From NCBI RefSeq assembly GCF_900107255.1, contig NZ_FNPH01000002.1, positions 62,001 through 126,000 on the forward strand: 64,000 bases of DNA, given 5' to 3'. Of the stretch, positions 35,890 through 44,043 are shown one piece after another; positions within the stretch are counted from its first letter, which is position 1, and the number at the start of each line of letters is the position of its first letter. The notes under the pieces were generated by a model. The model was given only the letters and a program-made list of their open reading frames with translations, had not been told where the DNA came from and did no database searches. This stretch comes from Micromonospora pattaloongensis. Its GTDB lineage: Bacteria > Actinomycetota > Actinomycetes > Mycobacteriales > Micromonosporaceae. The translations under genes and the position numbers were made by a program.

Positions 35890-36486
35890 TCAGTGAGTCG
35901 CGAGATACCGCAGGATCTCGGCGACGACGTCGATCCCGAGCCCCATCTTGAGGGAGAGCCAGAGCACCGCTGCGACGAAGACCAGACCGGCCGCACCGAG
36001 CAGAAACCGCAGCGACAGGGGCTGCCGGCCGACCCAGCGGGTCCAGGACTGCACCCGGCTGCGCGTGAAGTGCAGCAGCCGGCGGGCCCAGTGGAACTCG
36101 ATCGCCCAGATCGCCAGGCCGCCGATGACGATCAGCCAGCCGGGGCCGGGCAGGGGGATGAGTGCGAGGCCGATCAGGACCACGACGGTGCCGGTGACCG
36201 CGACGATCGTCTTCAGCGCGATGCGGCCGGTGGGGTTGGCCCGGATGATCTCCAGTGACAGCCGGATCCGGCCGCGGAACCCGGACGACCGGGCTGGGCT
36301 CATCACGGGGGTGACGGTGGACACGGTCTCGGACGGCACCCGCCGCTCGCTGCCCCCGTCGCCCGTTTCCACCACGTTCCCCCGGCCTCGCTTCACTGGC
36401 GGTTCCTCCGTGCGGGTGATCCGGCCATTTCCCGCAGATGCGGTGCGGATCAGTCCGGTTGAGGATTTTTCCGTGCTCATTTTCAC
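35890..36486 (-). CDS. TIGR02611 family (PGPGW) membrane protein
   Basis: 198 residues. A charged N-terminal tail of about 80 residues, then the signature PLPGPGWLIVIGGLAIWAIEF between helices (about 95-130), a basic amphipathic link (HWARRLLHFTRSRV) and a final helix (about 165-185). This actinobacterial family has no known function. The ATG at 36486 or 36480 are alternatives. It is divergent from ssgB. Confidence 0.86.
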   Translation of the reverse strand: MKMSTEKSSTGLIRTASAGNGRITRTEEPPVKRGRGNVVETGDGGSERRVPSETVSTVTPVMSPARSSGFRGRIRLSLEIIRANPTGRIALKTIVAVTGTVVVLIGLALIPLPGPGWLIVIGGLAIWAIEFHWARRLLHFTRSRVQSWTRWVGRQPLSLRFLLGAAGLVFVAAVLWLSLKMGLGIDVVAEILRYLATH

Positions 36487-36625
36487 CCGCCAGTGTCCCT
36501 TCTCCCCGTCACTTGACCGGCCGAGTGGACGTTACCGGAGTAAGTCGACGTCTGAAGCACACCCGACGCCGGGCGGAACTGGGCACCTCAACGGAACCGG
36601 ACATGCTACATGAACGGTGACATTT

Positions 36626-36640
36626 TTTGGGATTCCCAAA
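36626..36640. promoter_or_regulatory. 15-bp palindrome TTTGGGATTCCCAAA upstream of ssgB
   Basis: Perfect inverted repeat (TTTGGGA-T-TCCCAAA) between the divergent TIGR02611 and ssgB genes, in the AT-richest part of that region. It is a candidate operator for a dimeric developmental regulator; no regulator is named by the sequence. Confidence 0.5.
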
Positions 36641-36714
36641 TTCCGTCTTCCCACTACTGGGTGAGATCAGCCGATCGCGCTGCGTAATCACAATGAGCGG
36701 CCGACTATGGGAAA

Positions 36715-36734
36715 GCGGGACAAGCGCGTCCCGC
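36715..36734 (+). promoter_or_regulatory. Leader hairpin of ssgB
   Basis: Arms GCGGGAC (36715-36721) and GTCCCGC (36728-36734) with a 6-nt loop lie about 12 nt before the ribosome-binding purines, so a transcript that spans them could fold next to the initiation region. Confidence 0.35.
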
Positions 36735-36758
36735 AGCGGTGCCGGGGGGAGAACGTCC

Positions 36759-37190
36759 ATGAGTGTCATCCGACCAACGACGGTGGAGGTCGAGACGTCA
36801 CTGCGGCTCGTCGCACCTGACGCCACGGCTCTGCCCGTGCGCGCCAGCCTGCGTTACGACCCAGCTGACCCGTACGCCGTCCATGTCCTGTTTCACGCCG
36901 AGTCCGCCGGCGGCGAGGCGGTGAGTTGGTCCTTCGCGCGGGAACTGCTGGTCACCGGCCTGGACGAGCCGGCCGGGATCGGTGACGTCCGGGTGTGGCC
37001 GTGGGCCACGCCGCGCGGGGACTTCGTCGCGCTCGCTCTGTCGTCGCCGGACGGCAACGCGTTGTTCGAAGTGCCGCGCAGCGTCCTGGTCCGGTTCCTG
37101 CGTCGCACCTACGTCGTGGTGCCCCGCGGCCGGGAGTCGGAGCACCTGGACGTGGACACCGCGGTGAACCGGTTGCTCGCCGGTCGCTGA
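36759..37190 (+). CDS. ssgB: SsgA-like sporulation and cell-division protein (SsgB)
   Basis: 143 residues of the SALP family, near-complete in its signatures: ASLRYDPADPYAVHVLFH near the start, WSFARELLVTGL, GDVRVWPW, ALSSPDGNALFEVP and FLRRTYVVVP. In Streptomyces SsgB positions FtsZ at sporulation septa, together with SsgA. A single SALP in a Micromonosporaceae-like genome would be SsgB. ATG at 36759 follows GGGGGGAGAACGTCC. It stands alone, with a candidate operator and leader hairpin upstream. Confidence 0.87.
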   Translation: MSVIRPTTVEVETSLRLVAPDATALPVRASLRYDPADPYAVHVLFHAESAGGEAVSWSFARELLVTGLDEPAGIGDVRVWPWATPRGDFVALALSSPDGNALFEVPRSVLVRFLRRTYVVVPRGRESEHLDVDTAVNRLLAGR

Positions 37191-37281
37191 TCACCTGCTG
37201 GCGCCGCGCGGAGACTGCCGACTCCGCCCGGCGCCGCACCCATCTCCGAATACGCACGCCGCGGCCGCCCTACCGCCGCAA

Positions 37282-37355
37282 GATCCGCGCGATCAGGGAG
37301 GCGCTACGCCGACGCGCCGACGCCACGCCGGAGCCACTCCCTGATCACGCGGATC
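37282..37355. terminator. 19-bp inverted repeat between ssgB and the SDR gene
   Basis: Arms 37282-37300 and 37337-37355 match at 18 of 19 positions, with a 36-nt GC-rich loop that can fold itself. It lies between convergent genes, 8 bp from the SDR stop. Confidence 0.7.
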
Positions 37356-37362
37356 ATGCTGG

Positions 37363-38139
37363 TTAGCCGCGGGTGGTTATGCCGCCGTCTACCGGGATCA
37401 CCGCGCCGGTCAGGTAGGCGGCGGCGCGGGAGGAGAGGTAGATGGCGGTGCCGGCCATGTCGTCGGGGCGACCGATTCGGCCGAGCGGGACCTGACCCTC
37501 GATGCTGGCCCGGGTCGTCGGGTCGTCCAGGGCGAAGGCCATCATCTTGCTCTCGAACGGGCCGGGCGCGATCGCGTTGACGGTGATGTGCTCCGACGCC
37601 AGCTGGTGCGCGAGGCTGCGGGTGAGCATGTGCACGGCCGCCTTCGTCGCCGAGTAGGCGTACACCTCCATCCACGGCACCCGCAGGCCGTCGATCGAGC
37701 CGATGTTGATCACCCGCGCCGGGTCGTCGGCGCTCGCCGCCGCCCGCAGGCCGGGAAGCAGCGCGGTGGTCAGCCGGAACACCGCCTTCACGTTGACCGC
37801 CCACAGCTTGTCGAACGCCGCCTCCGGGTAGGACTCCAGCGGCGCGCCCCAGGTCGCCCCCGCGTTGTTCACCAGGACGTCGAGCCGGGGCGTACGCGCC
37901 AGCACCGAGGCCGCGAGCCGCTCGGCGCCGTCGGTGCTGGACAGGTCAGCCGGGATCGCGACGCAGCTGCCGACCGTCGACAGCTCGGCCGCGACCGCCT
38001 CGCACACCTCCGCCTTCCGCGACGAGATGATCACGTTCGCCCCGGCCTCCGCGAAGCCCCGGGCGATCATCAGCCCGATCCCGCGCGAGCCGCCGGTGAC
38101 CAGCACCGTCTTGCCCTCCACCGAGAACAACCCAGGCAT
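37363..38139 (-). CDS. Short-chain dehydrogenase/reductase (SDR)
   Basis: 258 residues, classical SDR. NADP(H)-binding TGGSRGIGLMIA near residue 15, NNAG near 92, catalytic Ser in IGSIDGLRVPW and YSATK (Tyr and Lys). The C-terminal PVDGGITT is typical. Resembles 3-oxoacyl-ACP reductase or RhlG-type enzymes; the substrate is unknown. A TACTG-TT-CAGTA palindrome in the promoter suggests a TetR-type repressor. Confidence 0.88.
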   Translation of the reverse strand: MPGLFSVEGKTVLVTGGSRGIGLMIARGFAEAGANVIISSRKAEVCEAVAAELSTVGSCVAIPADLSSTDGAERLAASVLARTPRLDVLVNNAGATWGAPLESYPEAAFDKLWAVNVKAVFRLTTALLPGLRAAASADDPARVINIGSIDGLRVPWMEVYAYSATKAAVHMLTRSLAHQLASEHITVNAIAPGPFESKMMAFALDDPTTRASIEGQVPLGRIGRPDDMAGTAIYLSSRAAAYLTGAVIPVDGGITTRG

Positions 38140-38187
38140 CGACGCCTCCTTGTGATTGCGGTCTTGTGACGACGTTCACATATCCGC

Positions 38188-38199
38188 TACTGTTCAGTA
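38188..38199. promoter_or_regulatory. TACTGTTCAGTA inverted repeat upstream of the SDR gene
   Basis: Five-bp arms around a TT centre, about 49 bp before the SDR start codon. The form resembles TetR-family operators controlling SDR and acyl-CoA genes in actinobacteria. Confidence 0.5.
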
Positions 38200-38281
38200 A
38201 CTTAGTCGCGGTGGCGCCACCGGGACGACCTCACCGGATCCGACCACCCCCCGGGTCCGACCGTCCCCCTGTGGAGTTCCC

Positions 38282-39865
38282 ATGGCGCTGCGCAGAAAGC
38301 TGCTCGTCTCCGCGCTGCTCACCCTGGCCATGACGGCCGGCGCGACCCCGTCCGCGGACGCGGCCACCGCCGCCGCGGCCCCCACCACCGCCTGGCGCTT
38401 CCTCGACCTGACCACCCACGACGGCGTGCGACTGAAGGCCAATCTCATCACGCCCACCACCCCCGGGCCGCACCCCGCGCTGGTGTTCGTCTCCAGCTGG
38501 GGTCTGAACGACGCGCAGTACCTCGTCCAGGCGAAGCGGTTCGCGCAGGCCGGCTACGTGGTGCTCTCCTACACCACCCGCGGGTTCTGGTCCTCCGGCG
38601 GCCACGTCGAAACCGCCGGCCCCGCCGACATCGCCGACGTCTCGGCCGCCATCGACTGGCTCGACGCCAACACCGACGCCGACCCCACCCGAATCGGCGT
38701 CGGCGGGGTGTCGTACGGCGCGGGCATCAGCCTCATCGCCGCCGCCCGCGACCGACGGATCCGCGCCGTGGCCGCGATGTCCGCCTGGAGCGACCTCGTC
38801 GAGTCGCTCTACGGCGGACAGACCCGCCGCCCCCAGGCGGTGTGGCTGCTGCGCACCGCCGCGCAGCTGCTCGGCCGGCCGAGCGAGGAGTTCAACCGAC
38901 TGGCGGAGGACTACTTCGCCAATCGGAACGTCCCCGGGCTGATCACCTGGGCCGAGCTGCGCTCGGCCCGCACCTACCTGGCCGGGCTGCGCGCCAACGC
39001 GCCCGCCGTCCTCATCGCGCACACCTACGGCGACAGCATCTTCCCACCGAACCAGATGGTCGACCTCTTCACCGCGCTCACCGGGCCGAAACGGCTCGAA
39101 ATGACCGCCGGCGACCACGCCATCCCCGAACTGACCGGCCTCGCCGGCCTCCCCAACCACGTCTGGACCAGCACCCGCCGCTGGTTCGACGAGCACCTGG
39201 CCGGCGTCGACACCGGCATCGCCCGGGAGCCGGTGGTGCTGCGGGTCCGCAACAGCGCCGCGGTCGAGCCGTACCGGGACTGGGCCGATGTCACCGGCGC
39301 GACCCAGCGGTACCACCTCGGCGGCACGCCCGGCTGGAACCCGACCGGAGCCCTGACCAACACCCCGTCCGGGGGCTGGACCGAGTCGTTCCGCGCCACC
39401 GGGGACACGGTGGCCGACGGCGGCGTCGTGATGCTGTCGAACGGGTTGGAGGCGCTGACCGGCATCCCACCGCTGGCCTGGCTGCCGGCGGTCGACCGGC
39501 GGCGCGGCGCCGTCTGGAGCACCGGAGCGCTCCCCCGCGGCGCCGCCGTGCGGGGCGTGCCGAGGCTGCGCCTGGCGGTCACCCCCGCCGCGCCGACCGG
39601 GACGCTGGTGAGCTACCTGTACGACGTGGACGCGCTCGGCACCGGCCGGCTCGTCACGCACGCCCCGATCAGCTGGACCGAGGCCCGCCCCGGCACGCCG
39701 CTCACGCTCGACGTGGCGCTGCCGGCGACCGCCTGGGACGTGCCCGCCGGCCACCGGCTCGCGCTGGTCGTGGACACGGAGGACCCGCTCTATCTCGACG
39801 TCAACCCGCACGGCGCCACGATCTCGGTCGGCGCCGGGAGCTGGATTGACGTTCCCCTGCGGTGA
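38282..39865 (+). CDS. Secreted CocE/NonD-type (S15) hydrolase
   Basis: 527 residues. A signal peptide (1-27), then an alpha/beta-hydrolase (about 38-310) with nucleophile Ser in GVGGVSYGAGIS, and a C-terminal jelly-roll domain (about 315-527) as in X-Pro dipeptidyl peptidases and cocaine esterase. His in GDHAIPEL and an Asp in HTYGDSIFPP complete a plausible catalytic triad. Family members cleave peptides after proline or ester bonds; the substrate cannot be told. Ends at a strong hairpin shared with GH44. Confidence 0.86.
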   Translation: MALRRKLLVSALLTLAMTAGATPSADAATAAAAPTTAWRFLDLTTHDGVRLKANLITPTTPGPHPALVFVSSWGLNDAQYLVQAKRFAQAGYVVLSYTTRGFWSSGGHVETAGPADIADVSAAIDWLDANTDADPTRIGVGGVSYGAGISLIAAARDRRIRAVAAMSAWSDLVESLYGGQTRRPQAVWLLRTAAQLLGRPSEEFNRLAEDYFANRNVPGLITWAELRSARTYLAGLRANAPAVLIAHTYGDSIFPPNQMVDLFTALTGPKRLEMTAGDHAIPELTGLAGLPNHVWTSTRRWFDEHLAGVDTGIAREPVVLRVRNSAAVEPYRDWADVTGATQRYHLGGTPGWNPTGALTNTPSGGWTESFRATGDTVADGGVVMLSNGLEALTGIPPLAWLPAVDRRRGAVWSTGALPRGAAVRGVPRLRLAVTPAAPTGTLVSYLYDVDALGTGRLVTHAPISWTEARPGTPLTLDVALPATAWDVPAGHRLALVVDTEDPLYLDVNPHGATISVGAGSWIDVPLR

Positions 39866-39878
39866 CGCCGCCGAGCCG

Positions 39879-39918
39879 GCGCGGAAGGGCCCCCACGGCA
39901 CCCGGGGCCCTTCCGCGC
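39879..39918. terminator. Perfect 15-bp hairpin between convergent genes
   Basis: Arms 39879-39893 and 39904-39918 with a 10-nt loop, between the CocE-type hydrolase (+) and GH44 (-), 13 bp and 8 bp from their stops. Confidence 0.83.
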
Positions 39919-39925
39919 CACCCTC

Positions 39926-42049
39926 TCACGGCCCGGTGCCCGCCACCCGTACGCCGTCGACGTGCACGGTGACCGTGTCCGTGTCCGCATAGGACACACC
40001 GGCCGGGCGCCAACTGTGGTCGTCGGTCTCGGTGAACCGCCCCCAGTCGGCCTTGTGCAGCCGAAGCTGGATCGGCCCCGTCGCGGCGGCGGGGGCCAGC
40101 TCGCCGGCGCCGGAGGTGAACCCCACTTCCAGATAGCCGTCCGCGCCGGGCCGCGGCGTCGGCAGCGCCACCACCCGCCGGGTCAGGTTGGCGCAGCCGA
40201 CGCGGGCCCAGTCGCAGCTCACCGAGATGGGGCGGTCGCCGCCGTCCCGGGTGAACCAGTACCGCAGCGTCACCCGGGACAGCGCCACCGGGGCGGTGTC
40301 GCGGTTGACGACCTGCAGCGCCGGCTTGAGCTGGTTGTCCGTCGCCGCCCAGTCGAGGTTGGCGTGCCGCGCGCCGAGCGCGACGCCGGGCACCACGAAC
40401 AGCGTCACCGAGTCCGGGGCGAAGGTGTGGGTGAAGCCGGGGTCGGCGCCGGACGCGATCGGCTGGTCGGCGAGGCGCTCGATGGCGTCGAGCCGGGTGG
40501 CGGCGTACCGGTAGACCCGCGCCGGCCCGCCGCCCGCGCCGCGCAGCGTCACCGGGGCGGTCTGCTCCGCCCCACTCTTGTTCACCACCATCACGGTCAC
40601 CGCGCCGTCGCTACCGCGCTGCGCCGCGTAGACCGCGAGCTGGTCGGAGTCGGTGCTGGTCGCGCGGACCCCGATGTCACCGAACCGGCCGCCGGCCCCG
40701 TCGTAGTTGCGGTACATCCGGAAGGCGTACGCGCCGGGCTGGTCCGCGCTCGGCGGGCCCCACAGCGAAGCGAGGTCGAGCCCCTCGCGGCCGAAGATGC
40801 CGAGCACGTCGGCCTGGGCGAGCGCGCCGTTGATGTGGTCCAGCGCCCCCCAGTTGTACTCGGTGATCGCGGTCTTGGTGCCCGGATAGATCGCCGCGAC
40901 GGTCTCCCTCATCCGCGGCACCAGCCGGGTCGCCGTGTTGATCCAACTCTCATCCACGTAGGACGGGTCCCAGAGCGCGCGGGTGGAACGCAGCCGCAGC
41001 GCGTTGGTCGCCGGGTCGCTGCCGTTGCCGAATGCGACGCCCGACGCCTGCGGATAGAAGTGCATGTCGAAGTAGTCGAGCACCCGGACGCCGTGCTCGT
41101 CCTGGTACTTCTTCATCTGCTGCAGGTACCAGGTGGCGAACGGCAGCCCGTCGCGCGCCGGCCGGTCCGGCGGGTTGGCCCAGCAGCCGGTGCGGCCGCA
41201 CGTTTCCTGGTCCAGCCCGGAGTGGTCCCACGAGGTCCAGCCCCAGCCGACCGGGCCGAGCGTCTGCGCCGCCGGGTCCACCGCCTTGATCGCGGCGCCG
41301 ATCGCGTACCCCCGGTCGCGCAGCTCGGCGCCGCTCGCGCCCTCCGGGTGCACGTCCCGGTGGGTGTGGTGCCAGATGTCCGGCTCGTTGTCCAGGTTGT
41401 AGAAGCGCACCCCGCCGGAGTCGGCGCGGCCGTACTTGGCGGTGAGGTGACCCAGCCACTCCCGCACGTACTCGGGACCGATCTCGACGCTGGTGTCGTG
41501 CGGGTCGTTGCCGGTCACCGGACTGCCGTCCGGGCGCACCCCGTTGCCGCAGTCCGGGCGCCACTGGTCGGTGCGCTGCTGGGGGCCGTATTTGGCGACG
41601 GAGAAGCCGCAGGAGCCGTCGCGGGCCTTGGGCGCCCAGCCGATCAACGGGACGGTGAGGATGGTGTCCGTGCCGGTGCGCCGGTCCTGCTCGACGAACC
41701 GGTCCGTGGTGGAGCCGTCGGGCAGCGCTTCCGGGGCGTCGTTCGCCTCGGCGATGTTCTCGAAGAACCAGTCCGAGGCGCGGTTGGTGGTGTCGTAGCG
41801 GTAGTGGTAGCGGGTGGTGGCATTCCCGCCCCAGCGCCGCACCGGCAGGTCCAGCTCGTCGGCGAGCGCCTCGTCCGCGAAGTTCATGCCGTAGATGTGC
41901 GGGCTGATGGGGTGCCGGTCGGCGGTGACGTCGACGGCGAGGGCCGGCGCCGCGGCGCCGCGCGCCGGGGCGGGCGTCGCCGCGACCAGCGTCGCGCCGG
42001 CGGTGAGCAGACTGGCGAGGGCGAGCGTTCGCACGGGTCGGTGGCGCAT
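39926..42049 (-). CDS. Secreted GH44 endoglucanase/xyloglucanase with C-terminal CBM3
   Basis: 707 residues: signal peptide (1-32), GH44 TIM barrel (about 40-470) with general acid Glu222 in NLDNEPDIW and nucleophile Glu397 in ITEYNWG, a beta-sandwich, and a cellulose-binding CBM3 (about 560-700) with LKPALQVVNRDT, RVTLRYWFTRDGG and LRLHKADWGRFTETDDHSW. GH44 enzymes act on beta-1,4-glucans and xyloglucan. The ATG at 42049 follows GGAGATCACGC. A 12-bp palindrome lies in the divergent upstream region. Confidence 0.92.
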   Translation of the reverse strand: MRHRPVRTLALASLLTAGATLVAATPAPARGAAAPALAVDVTADRHPISPHIYGMNFADEALADELDLPVRRWGGNATTRYHYRYDTTNRASDWFFENIAEANDAPEALPDGSTTDRFVEQDRRTGTDTILTVPLIGWAPKARDGSCGFSVAKYGPQQRTDQWRPDCGNGVRPDGSPVTGNDPHDTSVEIGPEYVREWLGHLTAKYGRADSGGVRFYNLDNEPDIWHHTHRDVHPEGASGAELRDRGYAIGAAIKAVDPAAQTLGPVGWGWTSWDHSGLDQETCGRTGCWANPPDRPARDGLPFATWYLQQMKKYQDEHGVRVLDYFDMHFYPQASGVAFGNGSDPATNALRLRSTRALWDPSYVDESWINTATRLVPRMRETVAAIYPGTKTAITEYNWGALDHINGALAQADVLGIFGREGLDLASLWGPPSADQPGAYAFRMYRNYDGAGGRFGDIGVRATSTDSDQLAVYAAQRGSDGAVTVMVVNKSGAEQTAPVTLRGAGGGPARVYRYAATRLDAIERLADQPIASGADPGFTHTFAPDSVTLFVVPGVALGARHANLDWAATDNQLKPALQVVNRDTAPVALSRVTLRYWFTRDGGDRPISVSCDWARVGCANLTRRVVALPTPRPGADGYLEVGFTSGAGELAPAAATGPIQLRLHKADWGRFTETDDHSWRPAGVSYADTDTVTVHVDGVRVAGTGP

Positions 42050-42172
42050 GCGTGATCTCCGGGGTCAGGCGTCGGCGGGCGGGCCCACCGGACGCGGCAA
42101 CGGCGGCGCGGGGTGGCCGCGACGTCCAGCCCGGACCGGGCCAGGCTACCGGGACGCGGTGGCGATGGTCAA

Positions 42173-42184
42173 CGATCGCGATCG
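42173..42184. promoter_or_regulatory. 12-bp palindrome CGATCGCGATCG upstream of GH44
   Basis: Perfect palindrome in the 231-bp region between GH44 and the hemerythrin gene, about 125 bp before the GH44 start. A LacI-type site is possible, but such CG-rich palindromes also arise by chance. Confidence 0.35.
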
Positions 42185-42280
42185 ATGCGAAAACCGTCGG
42201 GAAATCGCGCGTTTGTCGCGGGACTGGAGGGGTACCCGCCGCGCATGAGCCGGGGGGCCGTCCCGGCGCGAGGAGGGACG

Positions 42281-42766
42281 ATGACGTCCGACGCGGTCAC
42301 GCTGATCCGGGCCGACCACCGCATCATGGCGGATCTGCTCGACCAGCTCCGGGACCCGACGGGCGACCGCGCGCCCCTCCTCGACCAGCTCGCCGCCCGG
42401 CTGATCGCCCACGGTCGCGCCGAGGAGCAGGAGATCTACCCCGCGATCGTGGCCGTCGCCCCGGCCGAGACCGACGAGGTCGAGCTGGGCATCGCCGAAC
42501 ACCGCGAAACCGAGCGGAAGCTACGCGTCCTGCAGTCGCTCAACCCGGCGGCCGCGGAGTTCATGCCCGCGCTGCGGGACCTCACCGACACGGTCCGCCA
42601 GCACGTCGAGGAGGAGGAGGTCTCCGTCCTCCCCGAGCTGGCCAGGCTGTTCGCCGCGACCGACCTCGGCGAGCTGGGCGCGGCGTACGACCGCCGCCGC
42701 CGCGCCGAGTTGCGCGCCCGCGGGGTCGACGACGAGATGGCCGAGGCCCTGCGGGAGCGGGGCTAG
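42281..42766 (+). CDS. Hemerythrin-domain protein
   Basis: 161 residues, a four-helix hemerythrin HHE fold. Iron-ligand candidates: HR in IRADHRIM, H in LIAHGRAEEQEIYP, H in IAEHRETE and H in VRQHVEEEEVSVLPEL. Such proteins bind a di-iron centre and O2, nitric oxide or peroxide, or act as iron stores or sensors. ATG at 42281 follows GAGGAGGGACG; an ATG at 42245 lacks a site. It stands alone and ends at a hairpin. Confidence 0.86.
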   Translation: MTSDAVTLIRADHRIMADLLDQLRDPTGDRAPLLDQLAARLIAHGRAEEQEIYPAIVAVAPAETDEVELGIAEHRETERKLRVLQSLNPAAAEFMPALRDLTDTVRQHVEEEEVSVLPELARLFAATDLGELGAAYDRRRRAELRARGVDDEMAEALRERG

Positions 42767-42780
42767 CGGGCCACGGGGTC

Positions 42781-42815
42781 CGACGGGAGTACGGCGGTTC
42801 GCCGTACTCCCGTCG
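42781..42815 (+). terminator. Perfect 15-bp hairpin after the hemerythrin gene
   Basis: Arms 42781-42795 and 42801-42815 with a 5-nt loop, starting 15 bp past the stop codon. Confidence 0.83.
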
Positions 42816-42906
42816 CTTGCGCAGCACGCGATGATCAACGAAGTGGCAGCTGGCGTCGGGCGCGTCCGGTGGCGGCGGCACCAGCGGCACCAGGCATGAT
42901 GGTCTC

Positions 42907-43362
42907 GTGCAGATCTCCGCGCGCGGCGACTACGCGGTCCGGGCCGCGCTCAGCCTCGCGTCCGCGTACCCGGCGCTGATGTCCGCCCAGGCCATCGCCG
43001 CGGACCAGGACATGCCGCGCAAGTTTCTCGAAGCGGTCCTCGCGGATCTGCGCCGGGCCGGCATCGTGCGGGCCCAGCGCGGCGCCGAGGGTGGCTACAC
43101 CCTCGCCCGCCCGCCGGGCGAGGTGACGATCGGGGCGATCCTGCGCGCCGTCGACGGGCCGCTGGCCGGTGTGCGCGGGCTGCGCCCGGAGCAGACGCAG
43201 TACGACGGCGCGGCGGAGAACCTGCCACGGCTGTGGGTGGCGGTGCGGGCAGCGGTGCGTGACGTCGTCGACGAGGTGAGCCTGGCGGATCTGGTGGGCG
43301 GCCGGATGCCGGCGCACGTCCGTCGGCTGACCGCCCGACCCGACGCCTGGGAATCGCGCTGA
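42907..43362 (+). CDS. Rrf2-family transcriptional regulator (no Fe-S cysteines)
   Basis: 151 residues: winged helix-turn-helix of Rrf2 type (ISARGDYAVRAALSLAS, AQAIAADQDMPRKFLEAVLADLRRAGIV, QRGAEGGYTLARP). The three cysteines that hold an Fe-S cluster in IscR and NsrR are missing, so it should not sense through such a cluster; related clusterless members exist. GTG at 42907 is used. Divergence of function is unknown; the hemerythrin gene upstream could be a target, as Rrf2 and hemerythrin often respond to nitric oxide. Confidence 0.86.
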   Translation: MQISARGDYAVRAALSLASAYPALMSAQAIAADQDMPRKFLEAVLADLRRAGIVRAQRGAEGGYTLARPPGEVTIGAILRAVDGPLAGVRGLRPEQTQYDGAAENLPRLWVAVRAAVRDVVDEVSLADLVGGRMPAHVRRLTARPDAWESR

Positions 43363-43412
43363 CCTCGATACTCACATGATCGTGACACCGTGACCGGGTA
43401 GTGTGCCCGCCC

Positions 43413-43937
43413 GTGACCCCGACGCTGCGCACCGCGCGCCTGCTGCTCGACCCGTACACGCACGCCGACGAGGAGACCTTCGTCCGGCTCTTCGGCGACG
43501 AGCGGGTGTCGCGCTGGATGGGCGAGGGACCGACGCCGGAGGCGGAGAGCCGGGCGCTGTTCGGGCGCATCTTCACGAAGGTCTACGCGCAGCAGCTCTT
43601 CGACGTCTGGGCGGTGCGCGAGAACGGCCGGCACATCGGACACGCCGAGATCAAGCGAACCGACGACGTGGACGGGCACGAGATCGTCTACGCGCTCGCA
43701 CCGGAGGCGTGGGGGCGCGGGCTCGGCACGGAGATCGCCCGGGCCCTCGTCCGGTACGCCTTCGAGGCGCTCGACCTGCCCGCGGTGCACGCCACGGTGG
43801 CCGCACCCAACACGGGTTCGCTGGCGCTGCTCGACAAGCTCGGTTTCACGCACGTCCGCGACGTGACCGAGCCCGACGGCAGCACGACGCGGGTGCTGAC
43901 CGTCCGGCGGGCGGCCGGGGCGGAGCGGGAAAACTGA
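43413..43937 (+). CDS. GNAT-family N-acetyltransferase (RimJ-like)
   Basis: About 174 residues: TPTLRTARLLLDPYTHAD at the N-terminus, WAVRENGRHIGHAEI, and the acetyl-CoA loop EAWGRGLGTEIARALV, with NTGSLALLDKLGF near the end. It transfers an acetyl group from acetyl-CoA, often to ribosomal N-termini or small amines. GTG at 43413 best fits the family; GTG at 43401 is possible. Confidence 0.85.
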   Translation: MTPTLRTARLLLDPYTHADEETFVRLFGDERVSRWMGEGPTPEAESRALFGRIFTKVYAQQLFDVWAVRENGRHIGHAEIKRTDDVDGHEIVYALAPEAWGRGLGTEIARALVRYAFEALDLPAVHATVAAPNTGSLALLDKLGFTHVRDVTEPDGSTTRVLTVRRAAGAEREN

Positions 43938-44043
43938 AAATGAACTGGACATAACCCGCGCCGGTGACTTCGACGGCCTTGATTTAGATCCGCCCCGCTG
44001 GTCGGATGGAGCCGACGGGGGTCGCGGGCCGAAAGGGTGCGCC

